In this document: in pieces, positions 1 through 11,229 of the stretch
Layout: every line of letters begins with the position of its first letter
How positions within the stretch are numbered: the first letter of the stretch is position 1
Assembly: GCA_013397795.1 (NCBI GenBank)
Contig: VZTJ01005975.1
Span: forward strand, 998,252-1,062,251
Direction of reading: 5' to 3'
Source: Orthonyx spaldingii
Lineage: Eukaryota; Chordata; Aves; Passeriformes; Orthonychidae
DNA: 64,000 bases
Notes under the pieces: model-generated
Seen by the model: the letters and a program-made list of their open reading frames with translations, nothing else
Databases searched by the model: none
What the model was told of the DNA's origin: nothing
Made by a program: the position numbers and the translations under genes

Positions 1-1106
1 CGGGAAGCAGGAAAGAGTTAGGGAGAGATAAAATGGGCTGCAGAAGGTCTGAAACCCATCCTTCTCAAGTCTCACCAAAATGTGATTAACTGGGCCCTAA
101 ATTCTGAATATTCCCTCCCAGGTAGGGCAAAGAAATGGAGGGATGTGGCCAAGCTCTTAAAGGAAGTCTCAGTGTCCGGCTTCCCGGCAGTGCCCGGTGC
201 GGAGGACAGGGATGTGGATGGGATGTGCTCCAGCCCCATCCATCCCTTCCCAAGGGCCCTCTGACCAACAGCCAGGGGCTCTGGGATCACTCAAGGCAGA
301 GCAGCTGCAGATTTACCGGGTGGAGCTGAGGATCCTTCCATCCAAACCTCCTTATCTGGAGCCTAATTCCCGACGAGAGGTGGATAAGGGTGTGAGAGAC
401 CCCCGCAGCTCCGGGAGGGAGTCCAGCAGGAGGGAGGGGATTTTTCTGGGCAGCACAAAGCTCTGACAGAGGAGGCAACGTTCAGCACGTGTAACCTTAT
501 CCCTCTTGACTGCTCTTCAAAAACATTTCACTTTTTTTTCCCTCTCTGCATTTCTTGGACGAGCCGAGCTTCCAAACGTAACCTTAAAATAGCTCTGTCA
601 AACAAAACAGCGGTGCCAGGAGTTCCCTGCCATTCCCATAACTACGAGCATATGATGTGCAGTTCATCCTGAATAACGATGTCAGAAATCTGCCAGCAAA
701 GGTCCCAACCCTGCTTCCAAGGTTGTTCCTTAACCAGCTGCAGCTGCTGAGCCGCCCCGGCCTGCAGGGAATGCACTTGGGCTTTGCAGGAGTTGTTAGG
801 AAAGGGACATTTCATGAAAACCATCCCTGAATCTGAATCTCCGAGCTGATTTATTGATATTTTTGATCAGTGTTTAGCTCAAATTCGTAGCCCTAATGTG
901 ATCTCAGCACTGGCCTGGGCTCCCTGGTGCCGTCCCACTGCGAATCCCTTCAAACCAGCATCCCAAACCCACAGGAATTTGGGATTCTTAATCCTTATCT
1001 GGATTGGAGGCATCACTCAGAGCAGCCATCAGTGTGAGTAGTGAGGTAACAACCAAGTAAAACAATTCCTCAGGCAGATCTTGTTTACTTATTGGTATTT
1101 TTTAAT

Positions 1107-1203
1107 CACAGAGTCCTAGAATGGTTTGGGTTGGGGAGGACATTAAAGATCATCTCATTCCAACCCCTGCCATAAGCAGGGACACCTTCCACTACCCAGG
1201 CTG
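1107..1203 (-). mobile_element. CR1 LINE 3'-end fragment
   Basis: The segment reads as the reverse complement of the CR1 3' terminus (TGGTTTGGGTTGG ... CATTAAAGATCATC ... GGGACACCTTCCACTA). It is a short, truncated copy immediately followed by an ATTTTT run. Confidence 0.9.
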
Positions 1204-1240
1204 AATTTTTATTTTTATTTTTATTTTTACTTTTATTATC
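1204..1240 (+). repeat. ATTTTT-type microsatellite
   Basis: Four to five ATTTTT units with one C interruption abut the truncated end of the preceding CR1 fragment. Confidence 0.9.
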
Positions 1241-2412
1241 CAGAGGTGCCATGGGACTCTACAAATATAATCATGTCAAAGCACAGCATAATGAATTTTT
1301 TACTTTCTGTGGCTTTCAAGGGGTGTCAAACAGCAACAGCTTTTATTCCCCAGAACTTTTCCCTAAATTACACAGTGACATGGAAGTCTGGGGAGTTCTT
1401 TTTGCATGCAGTGCAGCCCTCACATTGCTGAAATATTATCATGAAACGGAGCCAACGTGTTCCCATCTTCCAAGCGAGGCACAAGCGACCGGGTTTTGCT
1501 CTTTGGAAAGTGTGAGAGAATTTTATTCATCTGTTTGCTTTAAGGGAGATCTGCCAAGTCAAAGCCCTTCCATTTTATCCTAGGAGGGAACCAAATATAA
1601 TTTGTTTAAGAATGTACAAATAATTGATGCAGAGAGGGGGCACTGGGTGTACGTAACCATCACAATAATTGGTTGATACACCTTGTGATTAACGGCAAAG
1701 CTGCCCTGAGTGTGTTTCTCCTCTCAGCAGCATTGTGAACTCAGCTCCCCTGAAGCAGCACCCTCCACATCCCGGGTTCAGGCTGTACATTTGGGGGGTG
1801 AGACTCAGGCGGTGAGCAGGAGCCTTGGGGTGCAGCCCTGGAGAGGGACAGGAGTGTCCCCAGACACTGCAGATCCCTGGGTGTGCCGGGCTGTCAGAGC
1901 TGAGCTCGCACTCCTGACCTGCACTCCGGATTTCCCTGGAAAAGAGGAGCATGAAGCACTTGGTTGTCTGAACCAGGCACTGCCTTTTCCCATCAGGACT
2001 CTGCTGTTGGATGTAAATTATTTAGACAAACAGCTCTGACTGGTTCAGTGCTATGGAAGGAGGTGTTTTTTAAAGCAAGACAAAATGCCTTTCACTTTGT
2101 CAGTGAAAAAAATGTCTGCACAGTCCTCACCCAGAGCCAAAACTTTTCCATCTCCACTTGGTAGATCTGGGAGATAATACAGCATTCATTTGCTTTTGCT
2201 CTTCAGATTGGTTAATTCTCATAAATCAACCTTCTCTGCATTTACACCTTGATCCATGCTGGCTTTTGGGCCACTCAAAGCATTTGGGACTTTGTCTTGC
2301 CTTGTTCTGTTCTCTCCTTTTGCCATTTTTGCTCAAGATATCAAAATTAGTCCTGGATTTATGATTCTTTCTTGCAGGGTGCTCATTCAAATTCTTCTTA
2401 AAGCAAAAATGG

Positions 2413-2581
2413 GGAGAGAGAAACAAAGGAGGGAGGGAGGGANNNNNNNNNNNNNNNNNNNNNNNNNNNNNNNNNNNNNNNNNNNNNNNNNNNNNNNNNN
2501 NNNNNNNNNNNNNNNNNNNNNNNNNAGGAAGGAAGGAAGGAAGGAAGGAAGGAAGGAAGGAAGGAAGGAAGGAAGGAAGGG
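2413..2581 (+). repeat. GGAA/GGGA microsatellite spanning an assembly gap
   Basis: A GGGA run at about 2427-2442 is followed by 83 undetermined bases (2443-2525) and then about 14 GGAA units (2526-2581). The true array length is unknown. Open frames crossing the N run are meaningless. Confidence 0.95.
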
Positions 2582-3151
2582 AAATCAATCCATAGGGTGT
2601 GGTAGAAATGACCACACAATTACACCATCTCTGGAATATGCATTTTTAATATATTGGCTTGTAAAAATAAATACAACATGATCTCACAAGGTTTAGTTTT
2701 TCTGTTGATATATTGAATACTTCTAAATGAACTCACGTTAAAGCCTGGTTACAAATCTTTTGCTGAACAGAGTTCCTGAACTTGTTGTTGGCCTTTGCTG
2801 GAAATGTTTAAATTTGGACAATTTCTTGTATTTTAGAAAAAGACTGGCAGAGGAAATTCAGGATGTTGGGAAGTGGAGTTTGACAGAGGACCTTGCAGAG
2901 ATGGTTTGTATTTAGGAACCAGTTGCAGAGGAGGTGGTACCATGAAGCCCTTCCAGGTTTATGTGAACCAATAAAATAAATATTGCAAACTGATTGTTAA
3001 TGTTTCTCTGCTCGGCCTGGTTTGCATGGGGATGCCCAAAAAGCTGCAGAGGCAGAAATTCTGCCCAGTTTCAGAAAGGTGCTGCACTGGGAGGGGGATC
3101 AGCCTCTGGGTTCACAGGAGCCTCACACCAGAAGCAGCTGAGGTAAAGAGA

Positions 3152-3215
3152 TGGAATCAGAGAATGCTCTGGGTTGGAAGGGATCTTAGAGATTTTGGCT
3201 GTGGACACCCTTCAA
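3152..3215 (-). mobile_element. Degenerate CR1 3'-end fragment
   Basis: A short segment resembles the minus-oriented CR1 tail (AATGCTCTGGGTTGGAAGGG then ATCTTAGAGA). It is more diverged than the other copies in the window. Confidence 0.65.
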
Positions 3216-4000
3216 AGCTCTTCCTTGGTTTTCTGTGAACTTTGAGCAGTCAGATACTCAGAGACACCTGAGGATGGTGTAAGTTTAATCCTTGGTGCTG
3301 TTATTACACCAAGCCAGAGGTATTGTCATGGGAGGAACTGCAGTGGGATCCAAAAGCGATGGGCAAGCTCCAAGATAAACATCCAGGCTGGAAATATTGA
3401 CGGAGTGAAACAGAAAACAGAGTGGAAACCAAATCTGAAAAGAAATAATCTTAAAGCCCTACAGTGCTGTGTCATCTGTTGGCCATTAAAATCCAGCGCT
3501 TTCCTGTGTCTGGTGCAGCCTTCACCCAACACTCAGCGGGGCTTTGTGGGGTGCAGGCAGTGCAAGGAGCAGGAATCAGCTGTGGGGCGGCTCCCAGACC
3601 CCAAATCCTGGGCTGTGGTTGGGCTGGAGTTGTTCCTGCAGGGTCACATCCCGGTTTTGCACCCGCTGGCTGCTGTCCTCCCCACTGGAGCCAGGATTTG
3701 CACAAGTGATTAAGTCCATCCGCAATCAGAAACGCCCCCGGGCTGGGACTGACTCCCACTTCGTTAGGACTTGATCATTAGGGTTTAAGCTCGTCTGTAA
3801 GTGTTAACGCATTAATTGCTGGATCAGGCCTAATGTGCATCCTGCTGGAGCCGAAGGGACCCCTCCTTTTGCGGGATCGGGATGGTGAAGCAGACACACA
3901 TCCCGGCAGGGATGCGGTGATCCCTCACACAAACAGGTGAGGGACGCCAAACACGGACTGTGGGAAAGGACTCAGCCTCGATCCCAAGAAACTGAGAGCT

Positions 4001-4129
4001 GTGTTTAAAGCCCAAACCTGACAATAACTGTGTTTAAAGCCCGGAACTGATAGGTGTGTTTAAAACCAAGACCTGATCGCTGTGTTTAAAGCCAAAAGCT
4101 GCTAATAACGGTGTTTTAGAGCCAAAGCG
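4001..4129 (+). repeat. Imperfect 26-29-bp tandem repeat, five copies
   Basis: The core GTGTTTAAAGCC recurs at 4001, 4030, 4056, 4082 and 4111 with related spacers of the type AAACCTGATAA. Copies differ by several substitutions, so the array is old. Confidence 0.85.
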
Positions 4130-4787
4130 CTGCCGGGCGCAGCAGGAGGTGGGGAATGTGTCGAAGCTGGAGGAGCCCTTCATGCCTTTGTGAGTTCGGT
4201 GTCAGGCCAGGGCTCTGGATCGGGATGGTTTGGATGGAATGTCTGGAAAGCAGAGGGTGATCACCTCTGCTCAGTGGGAAGGCTGTGGCGGAGCTGTGGC
4301 TGCTCCCCAAACCCGCTGTGTGGTGCGGAGCAGCGGCCCAGGGAGCTGCTGTTCCCCAGAGGAACCTCACAGCCCTGCTTTGGTCCCCATGACTCCGGGG
4401 CAGCTCTGAGCAGGGACCACGAGCCCACGGTGTCCTTCTGTCCTACCCTGATGGCTCCTGTGCCTCTCATTTGTTTTACCTTTCTCCCCCATTATGGAGC
4501 TGATTTCCAACACAATCCTAAGTAGTTCCTGCTCCTTGTGAGCTCCTAATGCCCTGCTTTCCCTGGTGAATTCCGCTGGGCTGCAGCCCCAGGGCAGAGC
4601 TGGTGGCATCCTGGCCCTTCCTCTTTACTCTGATCTTCCCCCGCTGAGATTATCTGCAAAATCCTGCTCCTCGGGGCATTTCCAGCCGGGTGAGCTGGTG
4701 TCCCTGCTCACTGCCAGTCCTTGCTGCGTGTCCTTGCCTTCACAGGGGAGCCTTTGTGTAGTCCCCGAGTTAAATTCCATAATAAAG

Positions 4788-5139
4788 TGGAGAAAAGGAG
4801 GCTCAGGGGGCCCTTGTGGCTCTGCACAACTCCCTGACAGGAGGGGGCTCAGGGGGGTCGGGCTCTGCTCCCAGGGCACAGGGACAGGAGGAGAGGGAGC
4901 GGCCTCAGGCTGGGCCAAGGGAAGTTTAGACTGGATTTTAGGAAAATTTTCTTTACAGAAAGGATGGTCAGACATTGGCCCAGTGGTGATTCCCCATCCC
5001 TGCGGGGATTTAAAATCCCTGTGGATGTGGCACTTGGGGACGTGGGTCAGTGGTGACCTTGGCAGTGCTGGGGACGGTTGGACTCGATCTTGGAGTGCTT
5101 TTCCCACCATAAGGATTCTATGTTCTATAATTCTATAAA
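4788..5139 (+). mobile_element. CR1 LINE 3' end
   Basis: This fragment of about 350 bp in sense orientation contains the diagnostic order GGAGGCTCAGGGGGCC, CTCCCTGACAGGAGGGGG, GGTTGGACTCGATC and a terminal ATTCTATG-like repeat (TTCTATGTTCTATAATTC). It is 5'-truncated. An ORF of 190 codons over it has no coding meaning. Confidence 0.95.
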
Positions 5140-6923
5140 AAATAGTAAATGACTAATTAATGATTAGTGATGAGAAGATGAACTGAACTCCAGAGCCTGC
5201 TGTTGCTTTGAGGTTTTTCAGCTCAGGTTTCAGCTTTTCTCTTCAAGAACCAACAGAACAAAAATATTTTCACCAGAGCTGATTCCATGCAGGAACCCAA
5301 GGACGTGGTTGGGTATCCCCGCGTGCATCTCAGGGTGTCTTTGAGGCTGAATACCCGAGGCACCTCAGCCTTCCCCCGGGCTGTTAATGAAGAGTTTAAT
5401 TGGCAGTTCAAGGTCGTGCTTTTGCAGCCCGTCTTTCATCTTGGGACCATCATCCAGTGAAACCGGGACCCTTTCCCACTGATTTCCCAGTGGAGGAGGT
5501 TTCCATCTCTCCCATCCCTTTCCCACCCCGTCGTCTTCACACTCATAAATTACTGCGCTTAATCCCCGGGGTTTGGCTTCTCCCCGTGAAGGCTGCGGGA
5601 ATCCCGGGGCGCTGCTGTGGCAGCCCGGCAGTGCCGGGAGGTGTCTGGGCTGTCCGGGAAGGCGATCCCAGCGCTTCTCGCCCCTAATCCCATTAGCTGG
5701 CCCGGCCGGGTGACAGGGCACCGGCAGCGGCGCTGGCTCTGCGAGGCAGCTCACAATGGATGGGCGACTTCAAAGAGCCCCCACGGAATTTGCATTTCCA
5801 AGCTCTCACAGCCAAGGTCTTCAGGAGGGGATGAAAGTGGCTTTTGTTAAACTTAATGGCAGAGTTGATTAAAAAAAGCTCTGATTTTTCCCTTATTAAG
5901 GCGTGGTGCGGTTCCGCTGTTGGGCTTTCGGCGTCTGGGGGAGGGAGAATTCCGCACACAAAGGATGGAACCTGTTCCCTACCCAGCTGTCATCATCCCT
6001 AGGGATATTCCAATGTCGTTTATCCGAATCTGAGAGCCATAGAGGAGCTGGCTGGGCTGGGCAGGAATAACAGAGAAAATATCAGCACATTTTCATTAAG
6101 CACCTCCTTTTCCCGGGACCTCAGCAGAGCCCAGGTGTCTGTCCAGAAAATTCCTCGCAAAAATCTCAGTGCAAAATATCTCCAACTGGATCCTCAGGGC
6201 TGATTCATGCAGTTGGGATTTCAGGGATCATGTACTAAAACCCCCTAAAACTCCCCGTTCTGTGCTGATTATCTGTTCAAAGTACCCAGTGACTGCCCTG
6301 GTCTGCAGAGCTTCAGTCATTTCCTTTCTTTGCTCTGTTTGAAGAACATTGGCAAATAATTTCCCATCTGGATTTGTGTATTAAATGTCTCCTGTGTTGC
6401 CTAAAAGAAAGCACCTAATGAAAGGAATGTGTCTGTTGAACTCCTGTCTCAGCCTTGGTTCTGTTTTAGCACTAAATGTTACCACACACGGCAGACTGAG
6501 CAAATATTTCCTATTTCCAGGGTATCGGTGCTGGCAGAGGTTGGGTTTTCTATATACACTTTAAATTCTGCTTGCATGACTCTTCCTGCTGTGTTTATCA
6601 ATATTAAGTACAAGTTTGGTTCAAAAATAGAAAACTATGTGTTAGTTGCTATAAATAAACATAAATCCTGTTTTTCCAGGCAGTTTGTATTTCTGTTCTA
6701 ATCAAGGCTGGGTGTATTTCTGAGCAGAGCCTTAGAAGCACTCGTTTCATACAACATTAATGTGGATTTTGGCTAAGCTGAAATGCCACTTTTTACCAGG
6801 CAGATAAAGGTTTGGGGTTTTTTTTAAACAAACAAATATTCAAGATCTTGTAGAATATAAGGAAACAATCCTGATTGCTTTCAGTATTTCACAGTCACCT
6901 TTGTGTGTTTCTGGCTGATTTAG

Positions 6924-7051
6924 GGATGAGTATGAGGAGGATGGGTTTTGCCAGCCTTACCGGGGCATCGCCTGCGCCCGCTTCATTGGGAACAGGACCA
7001 TCTACATGGAGTCCCTGCACATGCAGGGGGAGATAGAAAATCAGATTACAG
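6924..7051 (+). CDS. ROR1: ROR1 exon: start of Frizzled-like cysteine-rich domain
   Basis: This 128-bp exon encodes 42 full codons, from Asp-Glu-Tyr-Glu-Glu-Asp-Gly-Phe through Glu-Asn-Gln-Ile-Thr, then one base (G) of a split alanine codon. It is the N-terminal part of the ROR1 cysteine-rich domain, the extracellular Wnt-binding module. It supplies the first two of the domain's ten cysteines (Phe-Cys-Gln and Ala-Cys-Ala) and an N-glycosylation sequon Asn-Arg-Thr at exon residues 23-25. The donor is G|GTGGGT at 7052; the acceptor is TTTAG before 6924. The first base, G, is taken as the last base of a codon shared with the missing upstream exon; that 5' edge is the least certain boundary. The peptide is nearly identical to mammalian ROR1, so purifying selection is strong. 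ROR2 is less likely because the residues match ROR1 throughout. Confidence 0.95.
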
Positions 7052-8132
7052 GTGGGTAAGAACACCTTGGCTGCTTCCCCACGGAGCTGTCTGCTCCCAG
7101 AAAACTGCTGGAGTTTTACAAACAGCAATGTTATTTTTCTTTGGTCTTTATTCCCTCTTGCCATGAGCTCGTCTGGGTGTCTCTGCTCCTCCAGCTCCCT
7201 CCAGAACACCTTAAAAAAAAAGATTTTTCAAGGAGAAGGGGCTGTGTGTTTACAGCTTCTGGGAGACTCAGTGCTGCTGTTACCCCAGCAGATTTTGAAA
7301 GCAAAGGGGGACCAGCCTTAGTTGATTTTAGGTGGCTGGATTCATTTAGGTGCTAGGAAAGGCTGCATAAATAATCCAGCAGGTAGTATTTTTCCTTGGA
7401 TTTAGGGAAGAACCAGTTGCCATTAGTTTTGTGGGATGTGCTGACGAGGTTGCTGAATTCACAGATATCATAGATATCATGATATTCTCTATTTTTTATA
7501 TAAATTAACTTGGCCTGATCCTAGCCCTGGTAATCATCTCTATATTCAGATTTTTTTCTTGCTGTCAGAATATCCCAAATTTCTCTCCTTCCTTTGCCTC
7601 CAAACACTGTTAGCATTGCAAAAAAAGGCTTCTTCATTGCCCCCAGGAAAGGCAACGTGCAGCCACCAGTTCATATCTTCTACCATTTAGTTTGAAAAGC
7701 TATTTGGGATTGTATGGAAGCTGTCACCTTCCACGAAGGAACCGGTGCTGTCACCCTGCAGCCTGCAGGAATTTGGGGTTTGCCTGTGGGGCAAAAGGCT
7801 TCCAAATGTCACATGAATTTGTAAATTATTATAAGTTGTTTGGGAGGAAAAAAAGGAATAATTAAAGGAATAATTAAAGGAATAATTAAAGGAATAATTA
7901 AAGGAATAATTAAATTTGGGGGGTGGTTATGAGCTTAACATTAATCCCGTGTTGAAAACCTGATGTATTTTCCTCGTCAGTGGAATCAGCATCGTTAATA
8001 ACTTCCAGTGTAATTCGTGCTGTGCCTTCCTGATCACCACCTGAACAGCTGCAGGGGGGAGTGAGGTTTTACTGGGCAGGCAGCAGCATGGGAAGAACAC
8101 TGCCAAGTGAAACCCTGGCGTGTGTTTTGCAG
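7052..8132 (+). other. ROR1: ROR1 intron within the cysteine-rich domain
   Basis: The intron is 1,081 bp, donor GTGGGT and acceptor TTTTGCAG. It contains a perfect five-copy 12-bp minisatellite at 7855-7914, but no transposon fragment or coding exon that I recognise. It interrupts an alanine codon after the first base. Confidence 0.9.
7855..7914 (+). repeat. Perfect 12-bp minisatellite, five copies
   Basis: The unit GGAATAATTAAA is repeated five times without a mismatch (7855, 7867, 7879, 7891, 7903). It ends 218 bp upstream of the acceptor of the next ROR1 exon. Perfect copies suggest recent expansion. Confidence 0.97.
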
Positions 8133-8450
8133 CTGCCTTCACCATGATCGGCACCTCCAGCCATCTGTCGGACAAGTGCTCGCAGTTCGCCATCCCCTCG
8201 CTGTGCCACTACGCCTTCCCCTACTGCGACGACACCTCCGCGGCCCCCAAACCTCGCGACCTGTGCCGGGACGAGTGTGAGATCCTGGAGAACGTGCTGT
8301 GCCAGACCGAGTACATCTTCGCCAGGTCCAACCCCATGATCCTGATGAGGCTCAAGCTGCCCAACTGCGAGGACCTGCCCCAGCCCGACAGCCCCGAGGC
8401 CGTCAACTGCATCCGCATCGGGATTCCCATGGCTGATCCCATCAACAAAA
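8133..8450 (+). CDS. ROR1: ROR1 exon: main part of Frizzled-like cysteine-rich domain
   Basis: This 318-bp exon begins two bases into a split Ala codon (Ala-Ala-Phe-Thr-Met-Ile-Gly) and ends after Ile-Asn-Lys plus one base of an Asn codon. It carries the remaining eight cysteines of the Frizzled-like domain (in Asp-Lys-Cys, Leu-Cys-His, Tyr-Cys-Asp, Leu-Cys-Arg, Glu-Cys-Glu, Leu-Cys-Gln, Asn-Cys-Glu and Asn-Cys-Ile), so with the previous exon all ten are present and five disulfides can form. Acceptor TTTTGCAG, donor A|GTAAGT; both are strong. Third codon positions are mostly G or C, unlike the flanking intron. Substitutions relative to human are conservative (Asp for Glu after Tyr-Cys-Asp; Asp for Glu in Gln-Pro-Asp-Ser-Pro). 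The product lies outside the cell and is the likely Wnt5a contact module. Confidence 0.97.
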
Positions 8451-9254
8451 GTAAGTGGGAAATGTCTGTTTCTTCCATGGGAAAGGTGCTGCTGGGCCAA
8501 GATTGGCTGGAAGGGCCTGTGCATCCCAGCTGGAGCCAGTGCTGGGCTTTGAGAGCTCACAGGTGAATTTTCCCACTCCGGCACTTCCCCCCAGCTTTTC
8601 CAGCAGGAGTAGGAATTCTGAGGGATTTTTTCAGGTCTTTTCTAATTAATATGGGGTAGGAAGCTGTGGAGTGTAAGCATTTGGATGCTGGGGAGCATGG
8701 GTGGCTTCATCCTCCCTGCGTCCTTCATCCTCCTCCCACCTCTGGCAGCACCACAGGTCCAGGGTAGGGATGCTTGTCAGGAGGAACATTTGTAGGGCTG
8801 TATCCATGGCTGTCCTGCCTAAACCAGCCTAATTTTAGCCTCTGGCTGAGCCCACTCTTTGCTCAGGCTGGGCTGCAGCCTGTTCACAACCCTCACACAT
8901 CTGAACAGCCAAATATAAAACGTGGCTCCCACAAATTCTCCACCTTCCTACAAAAATAATGGGTGCAATTTGGGTTCCCACTGTAGTTTTGACTTCCTTT
9001 GTGTATCTTCTATTAAAAACACTTGGAATAAGCTGTTTTCATTACAGGAGCATAAGCTTTAAATCCTGCCAGGAATGTGAATGCAAAGCAGGCCCTGCCT
9101 TGCAGCCACAGCAAACTGGGAGCCCACGCTCCCCAAACTGGGCTTCCCAGCCCTGGGCCAGCAGAAGTTTGCTGGGAGATGCCAACAGCTCATCCCTCCC
9201 ACGGGTGCTGCACCCACCACCAAGCGTGGCTTTGGCTTCTGGTTGTCTTTGCAG
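8451..9254 (+). other. ROR1: ROR1 intron between cysteine-rich and kringle domains
   Basis: The intron is 804 bp, donor GTAAGT, acceptor CTTTGCAG. It interrupts an asparagine codon after the first base. I see no repeat family or additional exon in it; an open frame runs into the kringle exon from upstream, but only as read-through. Confidence 0.9.
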
Positions 9255-9500
9255 ATCACAGGTGCTACAACAGCACGGGCGTGGATTACCGGGGCACGGT
9301 GAGCGTGACGCGCTCGGGGCGCCAGTGCCAGCCCTGGAACTCGCAGTACCCCCACACCCACACCTTCACCGCCGCCAGGTACCCCGAGCTCAACGGGGGC
9401 CACTCCTACTGCAGGAACCCCGGCAACCAGAAGGACGCCCCGTGGTGCTTCACCCTGGATGAGAACTTCAAGTCGGAGCTCTGCGACGTCCCGGCCTGTG
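9255..9500 (+). CDS. ROR1: ROR1 exon: kringle domain
   Basis: This 246-bp exon encodes one complete kringle, from Asn-His-Arg-Cys-Tyr-Asn-Ser-Thr-Gly to Asp-Val-Pro-Ala-Cys, then one base of an Asp codon. All six kringle cysteines are present (Arg-Cys-Tyr, Gln-Cys-Gln, Tyr-Cys-Arg, Trp-Cys-Phe, Leu-Cys-Asp, Ala-Cys), enough for the three conserved disulfides, along with the hallmark Arg-Asn-Pro-Gly and Pro-Trp-Cys-Phe segments. An N-glycosylation sequon Asn-Ser-Thr lies near the start. Kringles are small extracellular disulfide-rich modules; in ROR receptors this one sits between the Wnt-binding domain and the membrane and is the target of several anti-ROR1 antibodies. Acceptor CTTTGCAG, donor G|GTAATG. 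The sequence matches ROR1 rather than ROR2 along its whole length. Confidence 0.97.
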
Positions 9501-9791
9501 GTAATGCCTGACCTGCTTTGGGTTGGAGCTGGGGGCAGAAACGGGAAGGGTTGGGTGACATGCTGGGAGAAATGTGCACCAAGTGTTTTTTGGGAGTCCC
9601 TGGGGACAGAGCTGGAGGAAAGGCTGGCTGGCTCTGCTCCCAGGAGACCTTTGAGCACTTGCTGCCCCTGCGGTGACAAAGAGGTGGCATGAAAATAATT
9701 TCCTGGGGAATAGCTGGGCACTGCCAGCTCAAGTGTTGCTGACTTTCCAGGTTGTTGTTCCAGTCAGTACAAGTCCTTTGGCCAAATTAAA

Positions 9792-10275
9792 TCATGGAAA
9801 CATAGAATTGTTTAGGTTGGAAAAACCCTCCAAGGTCATCGAGTCCAACCGTCCCCAGCACTGCCAAGGCCACGACCGCCCCACGTCCCCAAGTGCCACA
9901 TCCACAGGGATTTTAAATCCCCCCAGGGATGGGGACTCCACCACTGCCCTGGGCAGCTGTGCCAGGGCTGGACAGCCCTTTCTGGGAAGGAATTTTCCCT
10001 GATGTCCAATCCAAACATCCCCTGGTGAAACTCGAGGCCATTCCCTCTGCTCCTGTCCCTGTTCCTGGGAGCAGAGCCCGACTCCCCCTGAGCCCCCGCC
10101 TGTCAGGGAGTTGTGCAGAGCCACAAGAGCCCCCTGAGCCTCCTTTTCTCCAGGCTGAGCCCGTTTCCCAGCTCTCTCAGCCGCTCCTGGGGCTCCAGAC
10201 CCTTCCCAGCTCCATTCCCTTCCCTGGACACGCTCCAGCCCCTCAATGGCTTTCTTCTTGTGAGGGGCCCAAAAT
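9792..10275 (-). mobile_element. CR1 LINE 3' end
   Basis: This is one of the longest CR1 copies here, in antisense to ROR1. It begins with the reverse-complement tail (ATAGAATTGTTTAGGTTGG), contains GTCCCCAGCACTGCC and CTCCCCCTGAGCCCCC, and extends back through the region rich in CTCCAG. It is the same subfamily as the copies at 4.8, 25.0, 36.1 and 50.6 kb. Confidence 0.95.
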
Positions 10276-10888
10276 TAGGGAGAGGGTTTGAGATGCACGT
10301 GATAGGGCCCAGACTGTCTGCCTTCCCCCTGATCTACCCTTTCAGTAAGAACATAATTTAGATCCCATTTTGGCATCGATTCCCATCTTTCCATTAATTG
10401 AAAAAGACTTTGGAGCAGACTCAGAACATGTCTCACTGCAGGAATGTTCATAACCATAACCAGAAAAAATTTAATTTGGTTCTGGCTATGGAGCAGGAAC
10501 ATCAAAGGTATCTCCTTTCCGAGGGGAAAGGTAAATGTTACTGTGACAACTTGTAGGCAACATCAAATTTTGTGTGAAACTTTGTATTTCCATAACATTT
10601 CTGGGTGCATTTCTGGCATGTCCATGCAAATAGCTGTGTTTTTCCTTGGCCTGTTATCAGTATTGTTATTTCTACATGCAGATAAAACAATTAGGACCCG
10701 TTTGTTCAGGTCTTCCAATCCCTTCCCCCGGGTCTCTGAAAAGCAGAATCAAATGAGAGCTGAATCTCCCTTTTTGTTCACTTTGCAAACCCAAAATGCA
10801 GCCGGGGCAGTTGTGGAAACACAAACTCCAAGTGCAGCTAAGGGGACCTGGCAATGCCACCTCTGGTTTTTAAACCAGGCCTGAGCTG

Positions 10889-10960
10889 TGTTGGCAGTGC
10901 TGGTTTAAGAGTTGGACTCGCTGATCTCCCAGGGCTTTTCCAGCCTCAACAATTCTGTGA
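10889..10960 (+). mobile_element. CR1 LINE tail fragment
   Basis: The extreme 3' end of a CR1 in sense orientation, with TTGGCAGTGCTGG, GTTGGACTCG, CTGATCTCCCAGG and the terminal AATTCTGTGA. Confidence 0.85.
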
Positions 10961-11229
10961 TTTTCCCCACCCTGTCTGAGTCCTGTATCTCTTCTGCTGT
11001 TGTTTCAACAGAAATAACAAAAAACTGTTCTGAAGATTCTTGTGCCAGTCCCCTCTAGATGGGCTCTGAGAGGCCAGGCCTGGCTCAGGCTTTTGGTCTG
11101 GGATACCAGGAGGCTTTTGGAGCCAAAGTCTCTGATTTTCCAGCTTTGCTTGATGATAACTGAGATAGGCTGGCTGGCCTGGAGAATTCCCGACAAAGGC
11201 TTTAATTGCCAAAACCTCTCAGTGCTGCC

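Larger units (their letters stand above)
1..6923 (+). other. ROR1: ROR1 intron upstream of first cysteine-rich-domain exon (partial)
   Basis: This is intronic sequence ending in an acceptor (pyrimidine-poor TGATTTAG) at 6916-6923. It carries CR1 fragments at about 1107, 3152 and 4788, a GGAA-type microsatellite interrupted by an assembly gap, a short ATTTTT run at 1204-1240 and imperfect ~27-bp repeats at 4001-4129. The rest (1-1106, 1241-2412, 2582-3151, 3216-4000, 4130-4787 and 5140-6923) shows no exon that I can recognise on either strand; the ORFs there are short and lack protein-like character. Confidence 0.85.

Noticed and set aside
2226..2681. ORFs of 129-141 codons crossing the first N gap
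   Set aside because: Most of their length is undetermined sequence plus a microsatellite.
4566..5138. ORFs of 160-190 codons on both strands
   Set aside because: They translate a CR1 3' end, which is non-coding in this part.
9059..9721. 220-codon minus-strand ORF over the kringle exon
   Set aside because: Antisense shadow of the kringle exon.
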